DNA of 64,000 nt from Thermomucor indicae-seudaticae (GCA_000787465.1 JSYX01000110.1:1-64000); one strand, 5' to 3'. Counted from the first letter of the stretch, positions 1-14,862 are shown. Numbers and translations are program-made. Notes: generated from the letters alone by a model not told the origin.

Positions 1-215
1 AGGATAGAGCCTAGAATAGAGTAAATAGACGTTTAAGTAGCACAAAGAAGTGTACGATTTATTGTCTCCGCACAGACGTTTCTTATATAAAGACGGATGT
101 CCGCTATTCGGACATCCTTACGTTTTGTTCTCTTCGACATTACGGATTTCCTTTCGATCTGGCCATTCGTTCTCGATCGCAAGTGTGGTGCCCTGAGCCC
201 TGCACCATAACAACC
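1..215. repeat. LTR-like dispersed repeat, left end outside the window
   Basis: This stretch shares two blocks with DNA near 42683 and 47305. The left block is a 20-nt stretch (1-20) that matches 42683-42702 with one mismatch, followed by a looser match to about position 63. The right block is around 124-195: it contains the CTCTTCGACATTACGG string and ends in CCCTGAGCCCTGCA. Between the blocks, and absent from the other copy, are a TATA-like TATATAAAG (about 84-92) and a perfect 9-bp hairpin (95-103 with 109-117, 5-nt loop). A TATA box plus hairpin between conserved ends fits a solo LTR or a small non-autonomous element. The left border and any target-site duplication lie outside the window, so the class is inferred. 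Confidence 0.5.
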
Positions 216-2151
216 ACGGCAGCATTAATGTAAAGAAATGGCGAGCTTCTCGTTATTCTGTCACAGTATTATCTCTTACCGATCCTATAAAGATTAGTAC
301 CCCGGTTCGTCGTTGGAATCTGGTATTGCACTTACAAGAACACTCGTCAAGAGTGAGTGCTATGTCGTATATATGTCCCATCGACAGATGCCGCCACAGC
401 ACCTGAAGCTGTTAAACGCATTTTATCAGCATCGCTATTGAATTCTAAAGATAATATATCTTTACCGGTGTGAGGGGTAATGATTTGCCAGTGAGCAAGA
501 GGCCAGCACCCGCCGAGCATCTCGGGGCCCAAAAGAGCACCGTGCAAGATGTCGCATGAATCCAGCTTCTTTATGTAACTCTCTTCTAGCGGCGTAATTA
601 TGATCTCATGTTTGAAACCTTTCTTATTTTTATCAATACGTCACTCTAGGGTTACTGACATGCACGGAAAGAAGGAAAACGACGAGAACTGCTGAGCTGA
701 AGAGGAGTGTAGGTTTTTGGAGAGACATGTATTTAATACTATTTATACTTGCTGCGAACATCCTCCGGCAAAAGGCCAAATGGGAAAATGGAATCAGTGC
801 GAAACGGCCTTCGCCAGCAGCGCCGAAAGATCTTTCGTTAAGCGCAAATTAGACGGAAAAATACAGTATTCCTCAATAAAATGTGTCCAAGCCCATCCAT
901 ATTCCATATTCTTTCCAGGCATGGTGAACCACTTGATTGCGACGGGGATTCCAAATAATGAGTAAAGCCGAGTGCTTTTTAATAAATAATTAATTAAAAA
1001 GGGATCCTGTCGCCCATTACAGGCGTCGCGCTTTTCAATCTACAGACGCGGTTTCGGTCACTTTTCTGCTTAGCTTTGGAATCATGTCACGTCTTCCCTC
1101 TAAAATCTTGTCATTTTCCTGTTCTGCTTTATTGTTTTTATTGATTAACCAATAGCGTGCATAATGAAATTGATTGTCTTTTTACAGGATTTCTACAAGA
1201 TTTTCGCGTAATTGTATATGACAATTTGCAGTACAGGACACAGAATATTGCATGTTGTACGAATCAGATTTGCGTATCCAAAAGCATGGAATTTGCGTGC
1301 ATCATTGAGCATCCACTGCAAGTAAGGAAAAAGCAAAGAGAAGCCTTACCCTGTAAGCATCAACCCGTTTTTGCTACGGGGAAACCTGGAGAAATGAAGC
1401 AAAGTAAAGCAATGCAAAAACAAACACTTTACAAAATGTACTCAATTTTGAGCAACTTCCTCATGTATTAAGGTGTAAAAAAGACCTTACCTTGGCACGA
1501 GGAATGCTCGACCAAGCAATGCAATTGAAGAAGAATGGATATTTTCCGGGTGATGGATGCTATACCATATAATGTCTTTTGGTGACTACAAGGCATGCCA
1601 CATCCCCCATACTCGTCCCAAATTCTCCAAGAGAAACAAACGAGGACTAGCTTTTTATACGAAAATGACCATCATAGTCACTATGATCAGTCAGTCTGAC
1701 TGAAACCAAAGAATGGTTCCAAACTGTCGCAACTATGTGTAATATTAGTTGCGCGCAATTACTCTTCCTTTCATTCGGTTCAAATATGGTTTGCACTGGC
1801 GTAAATTCTGCTTTATGCTCGGCGCAACTGAATTTCTGCTTACGGCAAATTTTGGTTTATGCTTTACGCAAAAGAGACCTTCGAGCAACGCAAACATTAC
1901 TTCAAAAACCAGTAGAATTGATGCGTAAACGTTATCGGAGACTTTTTATTTCGATTGCTTTAAGGGCAGTTCCGACAGTTTCACGTAAACGTTGGTTCAG
2001 GGAGAACAACGCTCGACTTTGGTAAGAATCGGCATTTAATCATCGAATTTATCGTAGCGACAAAAATGAATAACTATTCAGAACCTTGATTGTTCGAGCT
2101 TGTCAGGTGCATTAGTAGTAAAAGCCCTCTTTTCGATTATCTTCTGCTTCA
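216..2151. other. Intergenic, no supported gene
   Basis: Short open frames exist here on both strands (for example 717-965 and 1735-2025), but none shows a recognisable domain, consistent splice sites or a convincing protein composition. The notable structure is a pair of adjacent perfect palindromes at 1671-1702, listed separately. The last part should hold the promoter of the RdRP gene. Confidence 0.5.
1671..1702. repeat. Two adjacent perfect palindromes
   Basis: Positions 1671-1687 form a 17-nt perfect inverted repeat with a one-base centre (ATCATAGT-C-ACTATGAT). It abuts directly a 15-nt perfect inverted repeat at 1688-1702 (CAGTCAG-T-CTGACTG). Together they could form a double hairpin or two adjacent dyad binding sites. 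They lie about 450 bp upstream of the RdRP start. Function is unknown. Confidence 0.6.
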
Positions 2152-5100
2152 ATGCAAATGTAAGTAACTCTCAGCTTACGTATTTCCATGGACCCTGTTG
2201 CTGATTTCGTCTTACGACAGACGTTCACCCAACGTATCCCGCAACGGTTCACCGTCGCCAGCAAGAAAGAACTCACCTCGTCCACCGCCAAACGATACTT
2301 CCGAACGATGCTTCCTGGTGTCTAATCTACACAAGCAGACCTTGGCAGAGACGGTGGAGTATGTGTTTTCTCGATACGGCGAGATCAGCCGTGTTGATCT
2401 GAACAAGGATGACAATGAGACTCCGGACGGTACTGCCGTCGTATTGTTTAGGTAAAAGAAGGATGTCAATGATAGATGTACCGAGAAAGACTCACGCCCT
2501 TTATCAAGAAAGAGACCATTTACATTAGAGTTTTTGAAACGACCACCGACCGTAGACCAGCGGCCCGTCAAAGTAGAAGTCTTAGTCGATCACCAGAACC
2601 CAGACAATTTCTTTCATGAGGCTCGCAAGACGCGCAAATCACGCATGTCAGCAGACAGCTTATCATTTGGTGTGATGCTCGATATGCGAACGTTTGTGAA
2701 CGAATGGCACACGACGGAAGACATTGCGATGGTGATAGACTATGACCGACGACGGATCCAGATCTTCTTTAGCTATTCCCGAGAACGATACCGCCTAGAG
2801 TTTTCATTTAAAGACCTAGCAAACAATGTTATCAAGCTGGAAAGAGCAGAAACCGCAGCTTTTTTCACCATGCATCTCAAATACCCGGCCCGATTCTGGA
2901 TTTTCAATATGAACGCAGTTAAAAAGACCAAAATCTCCTTTACGCGCGGAAGCTGGGAGAGGGTGATTGACATACCGTTGATGGTCGGATCATCATCTCC
3001 GGACCAGCAGCAACAGCCAAGTAAACGGAAACCACTCATGCCTGTAGGGGAACCGAACAAGGCCAGACTGGGGATGTGGACAACGTATCGCATACAGTTC
3101 CCACGCAACCAACGCACCCAATACTACTTTGAAAAGATGCTGGAGGAGGCGGCCGAATACAATCTGGTGCCACGCGATACCCGCTTCTTGCTTCCGATAT
3201 ACCGAGTGGTGGATGCCGCCTCGCTTCCCAAACCAAGAGACCATATCGGACGAGCGCATTTACCCTTTGACGTACTGTACATGCTCGAGTCAGCCATTCT
3301 CTCGTATCAGTTTGTCGAGTACAATCTGGACGAGCATTTCTACGACACGATATCCCGGCTCGAGCCTGATGTGGTGCTTGGCATTCTGGATATCCTGATT
3401 GCAAATAAGAAGCGGGTTTGGAATCCGTTAGAAGAGATTGAGGATATCTTTGAGAAAAAGGGCATGAAGGTGTGCCAGCGACGCAAGATCCCGAATCATT
3501 GCGCCATGATTCGCAAGATTATCATTACGCCGACCACCATGTATCTCCTACCGCCCACGGTGGAAACCACGAATCGAGTCGTACGGCATTTTCATGAACA
3601 TGCAGACCGGTTTATACGTGTCCAGTTTGTGGATGAGGGCCAGAGCCGGATTAGCGCGTCGCATTCGGGACTGGGCAACGATGCGGTGTACAATAGGATA
3701 TTCAAGGTGTTGCAGAACGGGATCCAGATCGGCACGCGACGATATGAGTTCTTGGCATTCTCCAGTTCCCAACTGCGAGAGCATGGCTGCTGGTTCTTTG
3801 CCCCGACTCCCAACTTGAACGCGAATCAGATCCGGAATTGGATGGGTTCGTTTTCTCACGAAAAGATTGTCGCAAAGCATGCAGTTCGAATGGGACAGGT
3901 AAAAAATAATCATCATCGGTGACTGACCTGGACTGACGGTAGCTAACTGGTTACTATTACTAGTGCTTTTCGTCGACGCGACCGATCACGCGACTCGAGA
4001 AAGACGAAGTGGAGTTCATTGACGATGTCGTGCGCAACGGATACACATTTTCGGATGGTGTTGGCAAGATATCACCTGCACTGGCACGAGAAGTGGCCGT
4101 CAGTATGGACCTCAAGGTTGTGCCGAGCGCGTTTCAGTTCCGTTTCGGTGGAGCCAAGGGAGTCCTAACTGTATCGAATTTCTTGGAAGGCAGAAAGATC
4201 CAACTTCGACCGAGCCAGATCAAGTTCGAATCGGATCATTACATGCTTGAGGTGATCCGGGTGTCGACCTTGATTCCGGGCTATCTCAATCGACAAGCGA
4301 TCACGATCTTGTCGAGCCTGGGCGTGCCGGACGAGGTGTTTATGGAAAAGATGGAGCATATGATCTCGGCGATGAACAAGATGCTCGGGAACCCAAACGA
4401 AGCGATCCGGACGTTAATGAGCAACGTGGATGAGTTTGGTACGGCGCGCTCGATGGCACGGATCATCCAGGCCGGATTTCTTGAAAAAGCGGATCCGTAT
4501 ATTGTCAACCTGGTCAATATGTTTCGAGTCAGCATGCTAAAGGACTTGAAGAAGAAGGCCAAGATTCATGTTCCCAAGGGTGCATTTTTGCTCGGTGTGA
4601 TGGACGAGACCAATACGCTACAAGAAGGCGAGGTCTTTTGCCAGATCTCGATGCCGGCTTCTACGGAAGGAGGCGGAAGCTCGGCAAAACGAGTGATTAC
4701 GGGTGATACGGTGGTGTTTCGTAACCCGTGTTTTCATCCAGGCGATATCCGGGTTGTGAAGGCTGTGGATTACCCTCAACTGCACCATCTATGTGACGTG
4801 CTTGTGTTCAGCTCGCAGGGTTTCCGCGATATTCCCAGCATGTGCTCTGGCGGTGACCTTGATGGTGACGATTATACGTAAGTATGGAAAGTGGTTTGTA
4901 AGGAACTGGCACGTTTTGTAACTCATGAGCCAACTTTTGAAGAATCTTTTGGGATCCTGATTTGCTGCCAAAGATACGAAACTATGAACCGATGGATTAC
5001 AAGGCGGAAAAGCCGCTCAAAGTGGATGAAGTGACGATATCCCATATCCGAAAGTTCTTTGTGAATTATATCAACAACGATAACCTCGGTCAAATCGCGA

Positions 5101-6191
5101 ATGCTCACTTGGCTACAGCCGACCGGTCGTCCAAAGGTGCGCTTGATGGTGCATGTCTACGGTTGGCACAGTTACACTCGATGGCTGTTGACTTCCCCAA
5201 GTCAGGGAAACCAGCCAAGATGGAAGAAGATCTTCGCGTATCTGTTTTTCCCGACTTTATGCAGAAAAAGGACAAGGAAATGTATATTTCGCAAAAGGTT
5301 CTGGGGAAGATCTATCGGGCGATTGATAAAGCAGACTATAAGGACTACAAGGACCAACTGGTGGACAATACGGTGTACGATGTGCGACTGCGTGTGGATG
5401 GTATGGAAAGATATGTTGCCAAAGCACGCAAGATCAAGGCAGAGTACAATCGCGATCTTTTGGCGTTAATGAATCAATTTGGTATCCAGACAGAAGCCGA
5501 GATGGTCTCTGGGTATATCGTCAAATGGCTCAAGAAGAGCAACAAGAAGAGTATGCATGAAATGCAGAAACAAGCGATGGTGTCCGTGTCGAATATGCGG
5601 GCCATGTACCGTCGACGATTCGATAGCGAGTTTTTTGGTCTTCCCTCAAGCGAAACGCATGCGGCGATTGAAGCCAAGGCAGCCGCGTGGTATTATGTGA
5701 CGTATCATCCGGAAGAAAGACAGCGGACGCTAGGAGAAGAAGGCAAATTCCTAAGTTTCCCTTGGGTGGTCGACGAATACCTGTGCGAGATTGCGCGCAA
5801 AAACAACAATCGAGTGCCAAAAGCCGAGCAAGCCCAAGCACTCGACGATTCGATTGTGGAGCAATTTGGGTTAGCAGAGGAAAACGCGTTGCGGTACTCG
5901 ATCCAGGTGGACTCTTCTGAAGACGAAGAAGAAGATGAAGAAGACGACGAGGATGAGGATAGCGCCGACGAAGTCAAGTTGGATCTTTCTCTCAATGGAC
6001 CAGTAGCAGTAGTGGCCAAGAGCCCAAGAACAAACGGTACTTCTAAGCAGCAGCAGCAGCAACAACAGCCTAAACCATCCTTTAGTCCTTTTCCTCCTCC
6101 CGCTCCTCTACAACAACAAAATCAGACCCAACACTTTATTGTTAGTGCTTCAGCAACTGACCAGGATTTGATGAAAGCATTACTAGAGTAA
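2152..6191 (+). CDS. RNA-dependent RNA polymerase (RNAi type) with N-terminal RRM
   Basis: This is a cellular RdRP of the QDE-1/Rdp1/RDR family, which copies single-stranded RNA into dsRNA for Dicer in gene silencing. The proposed model has five exons: 2152-2159, 2221-2451, 2509-3898, 3964-4877 and 4943-6191. It gives 1263 aa with every junction in frame. An RRM-like segment fills about residues 25-80. The catalytic DLDGD signature is at about residues 841-845, preceded by family motifs such as GQCFSSTR and FSDGVGKIS. The C-terminus has an acidic run of about 20 residues near 1172-1190 and a short polyQ near 1216. The 8-nt coding part of exon 1 was chosen because GTAAGT at 2160 and ACGACAG at 2220 give an in-frame ATG join; TTG at 2198 is not a likely start. 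Which Mucoromycota RdRP paralogue this is cannot be told. Confidence 0.93.
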
Positions 6192-7954
6192 TAATACCCT
6201 ATATCTTGTTGACAACTAATAATAAACTCTGTATTACTTCCTTGAAGGAATTGTGGCTTGTCAAAATGGAAGCATTCTAATATGTCTGTCAGGTTTTGAT
6301 GAACCTGGCTTTTGGACCCGCTTACATAGTAAAATTTTCTGTCCATAGCTTATCTCACTTCTCTTTTCATGTGGAGGGACAAGGTGCAGACCATCGAACA
6401 GCAGCGGGATTGAATACGTGCGACGAGATGATATGCTGACGGAAAAAAAGGACTGGGCTGAGCTATTACGAGAAATTAGCGTTTTCGTTATTTTGGTTGA
6501 GCGGGTTTACGTGTCTCAAAACTGCCTGCGTCCAGAATCTCGTAGGTCTGATTCTTGTTGGATTCACGTTTCACAAAGAAAGCTCAGCAAATCGCTACTA
6601 TCCCTTTTCCACAAAGCCCTTTTGATAAATGAGAAGCATGAGTAGCACTCTTCAGGTTTTGAAGCTCCTGCAAGTAAAATCCAAATTGACAACTTGATTG
6701 ACGAAGTGGTTGCTGACCAGTTCCGCGTCCCAAAGCCCATTTGCTCGTGCCCAGCAGCGTCGTCGTCGTGGGTCGCCGACTGGTAGATGCCACAAGCGAC
6801 TTTTCAAGTTGCCAAAGTTGGTTCCATACGTACGGTCTCGAAAGTAGATCAAAGCCATCAATGATGCCGACACGCCTCCAGGAGAGGAACGTTATAAGAA
6901 GCGCATGTTTTTTTGGGCCGGGCCGGCTGATTCTATAGCAAACACTGCGCAGTTTGCCGCTGTCCGAATGGGAGCATTCTGATACCTCGGTTCGTTCTAA
7001 TCAGCGACTAAGCGGTCGCAATTGACAGCTGCATCAACCTCTCACGATGTTGGCGGCATCGATTCCGGTCCAGTGGACATTGCACAGGGATGATGATGGA
7101 CTTTCAGGAAGGTCTGCCTTCAAACAAGCGATGACAAAACGTGGGTACTGTGATTGCCATTGACACACAAAATACTTGGCTTCAAACAGCCTGGCTCAGA
7201 CATAAGATGACGATCGTAGTTACTCTGAAAAAGATGCAATGGTTGGCCCACAAGAGTTACGACAAGGGCCAATGAAGCTATCAGCGTTGCCGCGGCTTTT
7301 CCGCAAATCTCACCTCGTGTCTTTTGATGGTTAAGGACGCGTCAGCTGTGAAACAAAAAATCTTTTGATCTGGTACCAAATCTTTCCATGTTGCCATAGC
7401 AGGAAATGAGGGGGGAGCCAAACCCCTCGGACTAAAATGCTTCCGATAGTTTGTCCAAGGGGACGGAATCTGTTGCTGACAAATTCGGGGACACCTCCTG
7501 CACTGTCAGGGAGTGCCTTCATTCTGTCTGAGACGGATACTATACTGCTTTACTACCAGGATAGAAAAAAGAAGCAGAATTAAACGTGAATTGTTCTGAA
7601 AGGGAATGGAATTGCTGATGAGCCCAGACCAACATTTTCATTGAATTTGCTCAGATTACCGTGCTGTTTCACATTCAAAGTTAATTTTAGCAGATGGGGG
7701 CATCTCCCTGCACAATGCTAACCACCTACATACACCATATGATAATATGCCAAGTCCAACCCCCCCCCACAAGTTTCCCGCCACCAATCATCCAATGCCC
7801 GTAACTTGTAGCATGTTCGGAGATCATGGAAGTTCATTCACACGTCTTTCTCTCTCTCTTCACATATCTTTTTTTTCTTGCCCTTTCTTTTTTCCCTCCT
7901 TTTCTTTCCTACCTTTTTTATATCCACACACACAACACTTGCAAATAACATACA
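6192..7954. other. Intergenic 1.8 kb, no supported gene
   Basis: An AATAAA-like string near 6218 is a plausible polyadenylation signal for the RdRP gene. No open frame in the rest has support. The right end holds the pyrimidine-rich upstream region of the Zn2Cys6 gene, and 7760-7768 is a run of nine C. Confidence 0.5.
7837..7925 (+). promoter_or_regulatory. CT-rich tract upstream of the Zn2Cys6 gene
   Basis: A nearly continuous stretch of C and T, about 90 nt, ends 30 nt before the ATG at 7955. It is followed by a short CA-rich leader. Pyrimidine-rich tracts just upstream of the start are common in fungal core promoters, so this probably marks the transcription start region. No factor site is claimed. 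Confidence 0.4.
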
Positions 7955-10783
7955 ATGCCGCAGCAACGTAACGCTGATCGGCCATCGTCCTCAGAAGCTC
8001 CTGGCACAACAGCTTCAAAAAAGATTCGCATGACAATGGCCTGCGAACGATGTCGGTATGTTTGAAACGGAGTCTTATCGAAGCCAAACTTGTCCGATTA
8101 ACGTCTGCCATTTTAGATCAAAGAAAGGTTATTGTTGAATCGCCCAGAACGCAGACATACACAGCTCACACTTGGGTTTCATCTAGTGAAATGTGATTTT
8201 GCTCATCCGTCTTGTGCCCGGTGTCAGCAGGCCAAAGGTGTGTTGTCGTTTGATTGACTGCGAAAAGAATTAAATTTTCTTATCAGATTTGCAGCTCAAT
8301 GCTCTTACGACGGTTCGGCAACACAGGTGGACTTATTCAATCTCGTAAAACTAAATGAAACCGTGGATATGTTGCAACAACGCGTTCAGTCTATCGAGGC
8401 AGACATGAAGGAGGTCTCAAACAACACTCAATATGTGGCAGATGAATTGCGTGCTGTTGCTGATAAAGGCAAACATAAAGAGATTGCAGCAACCAGTAGT
8501 AGCAGCAATGGTGAGCTGAACTGCGCATCAATGAAACATCTTGTGGCATCCTCTTCGTCATCCAACGGTCACTGGTCATTATCTCTCACACCAAATGGAC
8601 TGCGGATTGACACCAATATCATATCCCTTCAAGACCTTTACGACATTTTACTTTCAGGCGTCTCACGGCTCGATATCAATCAGTCAGGCAAAATAACAGT
8701 CAACAACAGCAACCAACAACAAGACTCTGATAACTCGTCTCAGTCGTCTTCGTCAGTGACTTCATCCACTGTGGAGGGAGGAGAGAGGACTATTGTAAAG
8801 AAGAAGAGTTTATGGAAGAACAAACTGAAGACGTTCCCCTTGTATAGCACGTGGGAGCCACATTCGTTATTGCAGCAGCAGCAACAGAACAACAAAACCG
8901 CCCCTGAGACGCTTCCAAAGGAGATTACTGACAAATTGATGGATATTTACTCTGAATGCCTCTTGTGTCTACCCTGCTGCGAACCTGACGATTCTGTCGT
9001 CGATCGATACCGCAAAGGCACGCTTGATCCGCTACTCATGAATGCGGTACTTGCCTGGACGGCGCGGCACGCAGCCATCTATCACGACTTGTTTCCAGGG
9101 CAAGACCCCAACATCGTTGGCGAGTCGTTTTTTGAACGAGCAAGGGATCTGTTAAAGGATCGATTCACGGTGACGAGCGTCGACACGATGCACAGCCTGT
9201 TGGTCATGTACGTTTACGCAATAGGTCGGACGAGCAAGCAGCGCCGTGCAGCAGAGTCAGAAGCGTACATGTACCTTGGTCTGGCGATTCGTATGTGTCT
9301 GGATATGAAAATGTATCAAGAGTCAACGGACCCTGATCCTGTAGTGCGAGAAAGGAGTAGGCGATTTTTCTGGGCCATCTACTTTCTGGAAACGCTATGC
9401 ACGGTTCATTCTGATAAGCAGTTTGCGCTGCCGCCTGAAGAAGTCATTACGGTTGGATACCCGACAGTCATGGATCACGAAGTTGGGGAGAAGCGGTGGC
9501 GGGTTGCCTTTGCGCGACAGCGGTTTCGAATTACCCACATTTATCGAGAGATTATCTACAAAACGGCGCAGGAGAAACCCTTATTGTCGACGGTCTCGAC
9601 ACTGGATAAGGCACTCAAAGACTGGTATGCCGAACTGGAGCCCGAGCTAAAGTATGCGCCAGGTGACATCCATCGGAGAAATTGGAAGAGCACATCGTTC
9701 CGGGAGCAAGCTTGCATTAAGCTCAACCTGGAGTACAACTTTCAGCTTTGTCAGCTGTACGGCTTATTTTGCTCGAAGCCGAATGAGGACGAGCCATCGT
9801 CGGCGATCGGGCTTCTTTCCAAAGAACAGTGCCTGCGTGCAGCGGACACGATCGTGGAACTGTTGGAGTGTTACTCACGGTTGCAGCAACTCTGGTGTCA
9901 CTTTTCGCTTGAGCCGCTGATGGTGTCGACGATGGTATTCAGCAACCAGCTCTCACAGTCCAAGGAGGAGGCCGAGTACGCCAAACATCAGTTGGAGCGG
10001 CTCGGTAGTATACTCATGACATCCCCTGTGCGGCACCACAAGTATGTGATTGCTCTCGTGAAACGTATTCAGAAAATGCTTGCGGAACACAGACCTGACG
10101 ATCTGGATCTCGAACGAGACGAGGAAGAGATCACGACTACCAGCAGCAGCAGGCCGCCAGAGGATTCGATGCCGCAAGTAGAGGTCAAACAGGAACCGGG
10201 GACAACAAATCCGTTTAATATCAACACGCCAGCGTCGTCATCACTGGACATGCAAAAGCCAACCATGTTTGAACAGTCGATGCAGAACATGTTGGACATG
10301 ACATCTACCAGTTTTGATCCAACGATAAAGGATAGTTCAGACCATTCCACGCCGGATGCCATGCAGCTCTCTGACTTTTTATATGCACCGACAGTCATGG
10401 ATTATTGCGCATCGTTATCACCACCAGAGAGCAGCAGCAATCATACCAGCAACACAGTTATGATGGGACTTGAAAATAACCCAATAGTCCCTTCAAACTT
10501 TATACCCTCAACTTCGTTCACAAATCCAGTACCAATGCCTTATCATTATACAGCAACTTCATCACAGCAACCACCACGGTGGATCTCGTCGACTTCGACT
10601 ACTTCTACTACTACAGCCATGATGCCACCTGCTTTCAATCAACCTTATATAACAGCAGCAGATCAGATGCGATTTCCAATGGCTCCATTCAACAACCCTG
10701 TAAGGTCCCAACAACAACAGCAGCAAGGTAGCAGCACTAGACAACAACCAATGCAACCCGAATCTTTTCCATATTTTGGATAA
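7955..10783 (+). CDS. Zn2Cys6 transcription factor with fungal-specific middle domain
   Basis: This is a nuclear DNA-binding regulator of 883 aa. The exons are 7955-8055, 8117-8127, 8187-8237 and 8295-10783, all junctions in frame. The binuclear zinc cluster is complete: cysteines at residues 30, 33, 40, 47, 50 and 57 with the classic spacing. It is assembled from four exons, one only 11 nt long. A coiled-coil dimerisation segment follows (about 65-95), then Ser/Gln-rich linkers. The fungal transcription factor middle-homology region (PF04082 type) spans roughly residues 240-500. The C-terminal third is rich in Ser, Thr, Gln and Asn and is probably the activation region. The target pathway is not evident from the sequence or from neighbours. 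Confidence 0.92.
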
Positions 10784-11084
10784 TTTAATTGTACATTTTA
10801 CATTTGGCATAATTCATTGTCTGATGTTCCCATTTTTGCTTTGTAAAAAAAATCTATATAATATAGTCACAGTATTATATGTATACGAAAGCATAAGCAT
10901 ATTCCGGTTCTTTTTTATTGAGGAGGGGGTATTTTGCAAAAAAAAAAATTGATTCCTTTTTCTTTTTAAACCGATATAGGATATAGTAGTAGTAGTAAAT
11001 GGATGAAATTCTTTAAAGGGCGGCGGTGGATGACAATGGAAGAGATGCGAAGAGAAAAGGGGAAAATGGAGGAAGGGGCAAATT

Positions 11085-12544
11085 TTATATGGAAGTGGCC
11101 ATGTTGTCTTTGTGAATGATGCAATCCGCGTCTTTATAGCCTAGCGAATGCACGATATGTGATTTTTCACGGGCATGCATGATGCGAACGATTTCTGCGG
11201 AGGAGTAGTTGACGATACCCTTTGCGACGGTGACAAAGTCCGTGACGCCGCTGTCGGTTGTATGCTGGACGACGAGGCGGACGGCCTGGTGTTCGACAAA
11301 GTTGCCCTCGACCTTCAGGACTGAGTGCGCATAGAGGGAAGCGCCACTGGCGCCCTGGCGCGCGGCGCCGTCCGCGATCGATTCGGCGACGTCCGTCTCA
11401 ATGACGATGGTGCCGGCAGTGTGCAAGCCATGGAGGATCCACCATTTGCGGTCAATCAAGGGCTGCGGCTTGGCCACAAAGCGCGTGTGGAGCACTTTAC
11501 CTGCTTGGTCTTCGCCTTCAATGATGGGCAGAATGTTCTCGGGTTTGGAGCCGCGCGTGATGACGGTCGTGACGCCCGCGGCCGTGGCCAAGTCGGCCGC
11601 GACCAGCTTGGTCACCATGCCGCCGGTGCCGAGCGCAGAGCCAGGCGACGTCACGGTGATCTCTTCGCGGAGCCCCTCGATGTCGTCGCACACCAGGACG
11701 GGGCGCGCGTCCGGGTTCGAGCGCGGGTTGTCGGTGTACAGACAGTCGACGTCGGTCATCAGGAACAGGTAGTCGGCCTTGACCATGCCGGCCGTGATGG
11801 CCGAAAGCGTATCGTTGTCACCAAATTTGATTTCCTGTGGGGGGGGGTGTGCGACATAAGTGAGTGAGTGTGTGGGTCATGATCCATTGGATTGGTTTGT
11901 TGCGCAACTTACCGAGACGGAGATGGTGTCGTTTTCATTGACAATCGGTACGACGCCCATATCCAGGAGCTGTTCAAGGCAATTCACGGCATTAAGATAT
12001 TGTGAGCGCTTTATGCGAAAAGAAGTGTGTGTAAGCCCATTTCCTTTTTGAAATACGTCCAACCACCAAGTCATACATCAGCCAAATCATTGCGTGTCAG
12101 GAGGATCTGGGCCACGGGTTGGTTGAATTGACCAAACAGGTCATCGTACATGCTCATCAAGCGGCCTTGCCCCACGGCAGCAATGGCCTGAATGAAACAT
12201 CAGAGTGTCAGTCTCTTGATTGTTGTCCATTAAAATCAAAAGAGAGCGAAGAGAGAGAGAGTACGTGGACTCACATGCTTTACCTGGACAGCCGCGAGCT
12301 TCTTTGGCTTTTCATTCAGATTCAATCGTCGTAAACCGGTGCCTACCGCAGCGCTGGTGACAAGGACCACCCGATGCCCTTTGCGCTTCAGCTCCAGGAT
12401 GGTCTCCACAATTCGAGACAGGTTTCCCAACAATGGATAATGGGTCTTTTCGTCGCAAATCGAGGATGTGCCAACCTTGATCACCAGTGTCAATGAAGAC
12501 TTTGTCGGTCGATGTGTGTTTTGAGCGTTACGGTAGACCACCAT
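11085..12544 (-). CDS. PRO1: Glutamate 5-kinase (gamma-glutamyl kinase)
   Basis: It phosphorylates L-glutamate with ATP to gamma-glutamyl phosphate, the first step of proline synthesis in the cytosol. The exons, in gene order, are 12544-12284, 12187-12077, 12008-11913 and 11834-11085, giving 405 aa (yeast Pro1 is 428). The amino-acid-kinase fold starts with LVIKVGTSS. Further signatures are [32 protein letters not shown] and the [11 protein letters not shown] loop. A C-terminal PUA domain covers about the last 85 residues. A longer start at 12592 is also in frame, but it would add a hydrophobic leader not seen in the family, so 12544 is preferred. Its stop lies about 300 bp from the stop of the convergent Zn2Cys6 gene. 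Confidence 0.95.
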
Positions 12545-13002
12545 TCTCTTTTTATACTGAATACGAAGAATAATAATAGGGAAAGAAAGCAAGGATAAAG
12601 AACCGACAGCTTTTTATACAAACATCATCTGCGGAGTTTTCAGTATGCCTGGGGCTTTCTTTGCTTTCTCGTGGCATGATCATAAAGATTACGATAAAAT
12701 CAAAGGTACCCACGTCAATGGGCATTGAAAATCAAGGGGACGCTGGAAATGGACTAGTGTTAGGAAAAGAGCGTCATCCCATTTTGAGTCTAGACCGTTT
12801 CAGGTCTGTGGGGTAACCGCTGTTGATTATCAGACAAATCGATGGGAAAATCTGTTCATTTTCTGCAAAAGACCCGTGATTCTACATCCATAACAAGATC
12901 GAGGTTGCATGTGATGAGCCTCCCCACTCTATCATAAAGAATCGGCGTTTGGCCAGTGCGCCCCCTGAGAATACGTCATACTTGTTTTCCCTGTTTTAAT
13001 GA
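12545..13002. other. Intergenic spacer
   Basis: This spacer lies between the PRO1 start and the kinase stop, both on the minus strand, so it should hold the PRO1 promoter. It is AT-rich, with no open frame worth calling. Confidence 0.5.

Positions 13003-14862
<1,860 letters not shown>

Noticed and set aside
717..965. Plus-strand frame of 82 codons
   Set aside because: It is too short, has no motif, and is flanked by stops in all frames with no supporting splice sites.
5705..6019. Ser-rich and Leu-rich frames antisense to the RdRP C-terminus
   Set aside because: They are mirror images of the acidic and Gln-rich coding tracts of the RdRP and have no independent evidence.
11325..11867. Plus-strand frame of 180 codons opposite PRO1
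   Set aside because: It is a shadow frame produced by the GC-rich coding strand of PRO1. The PRO1 frame carries all family motifs.
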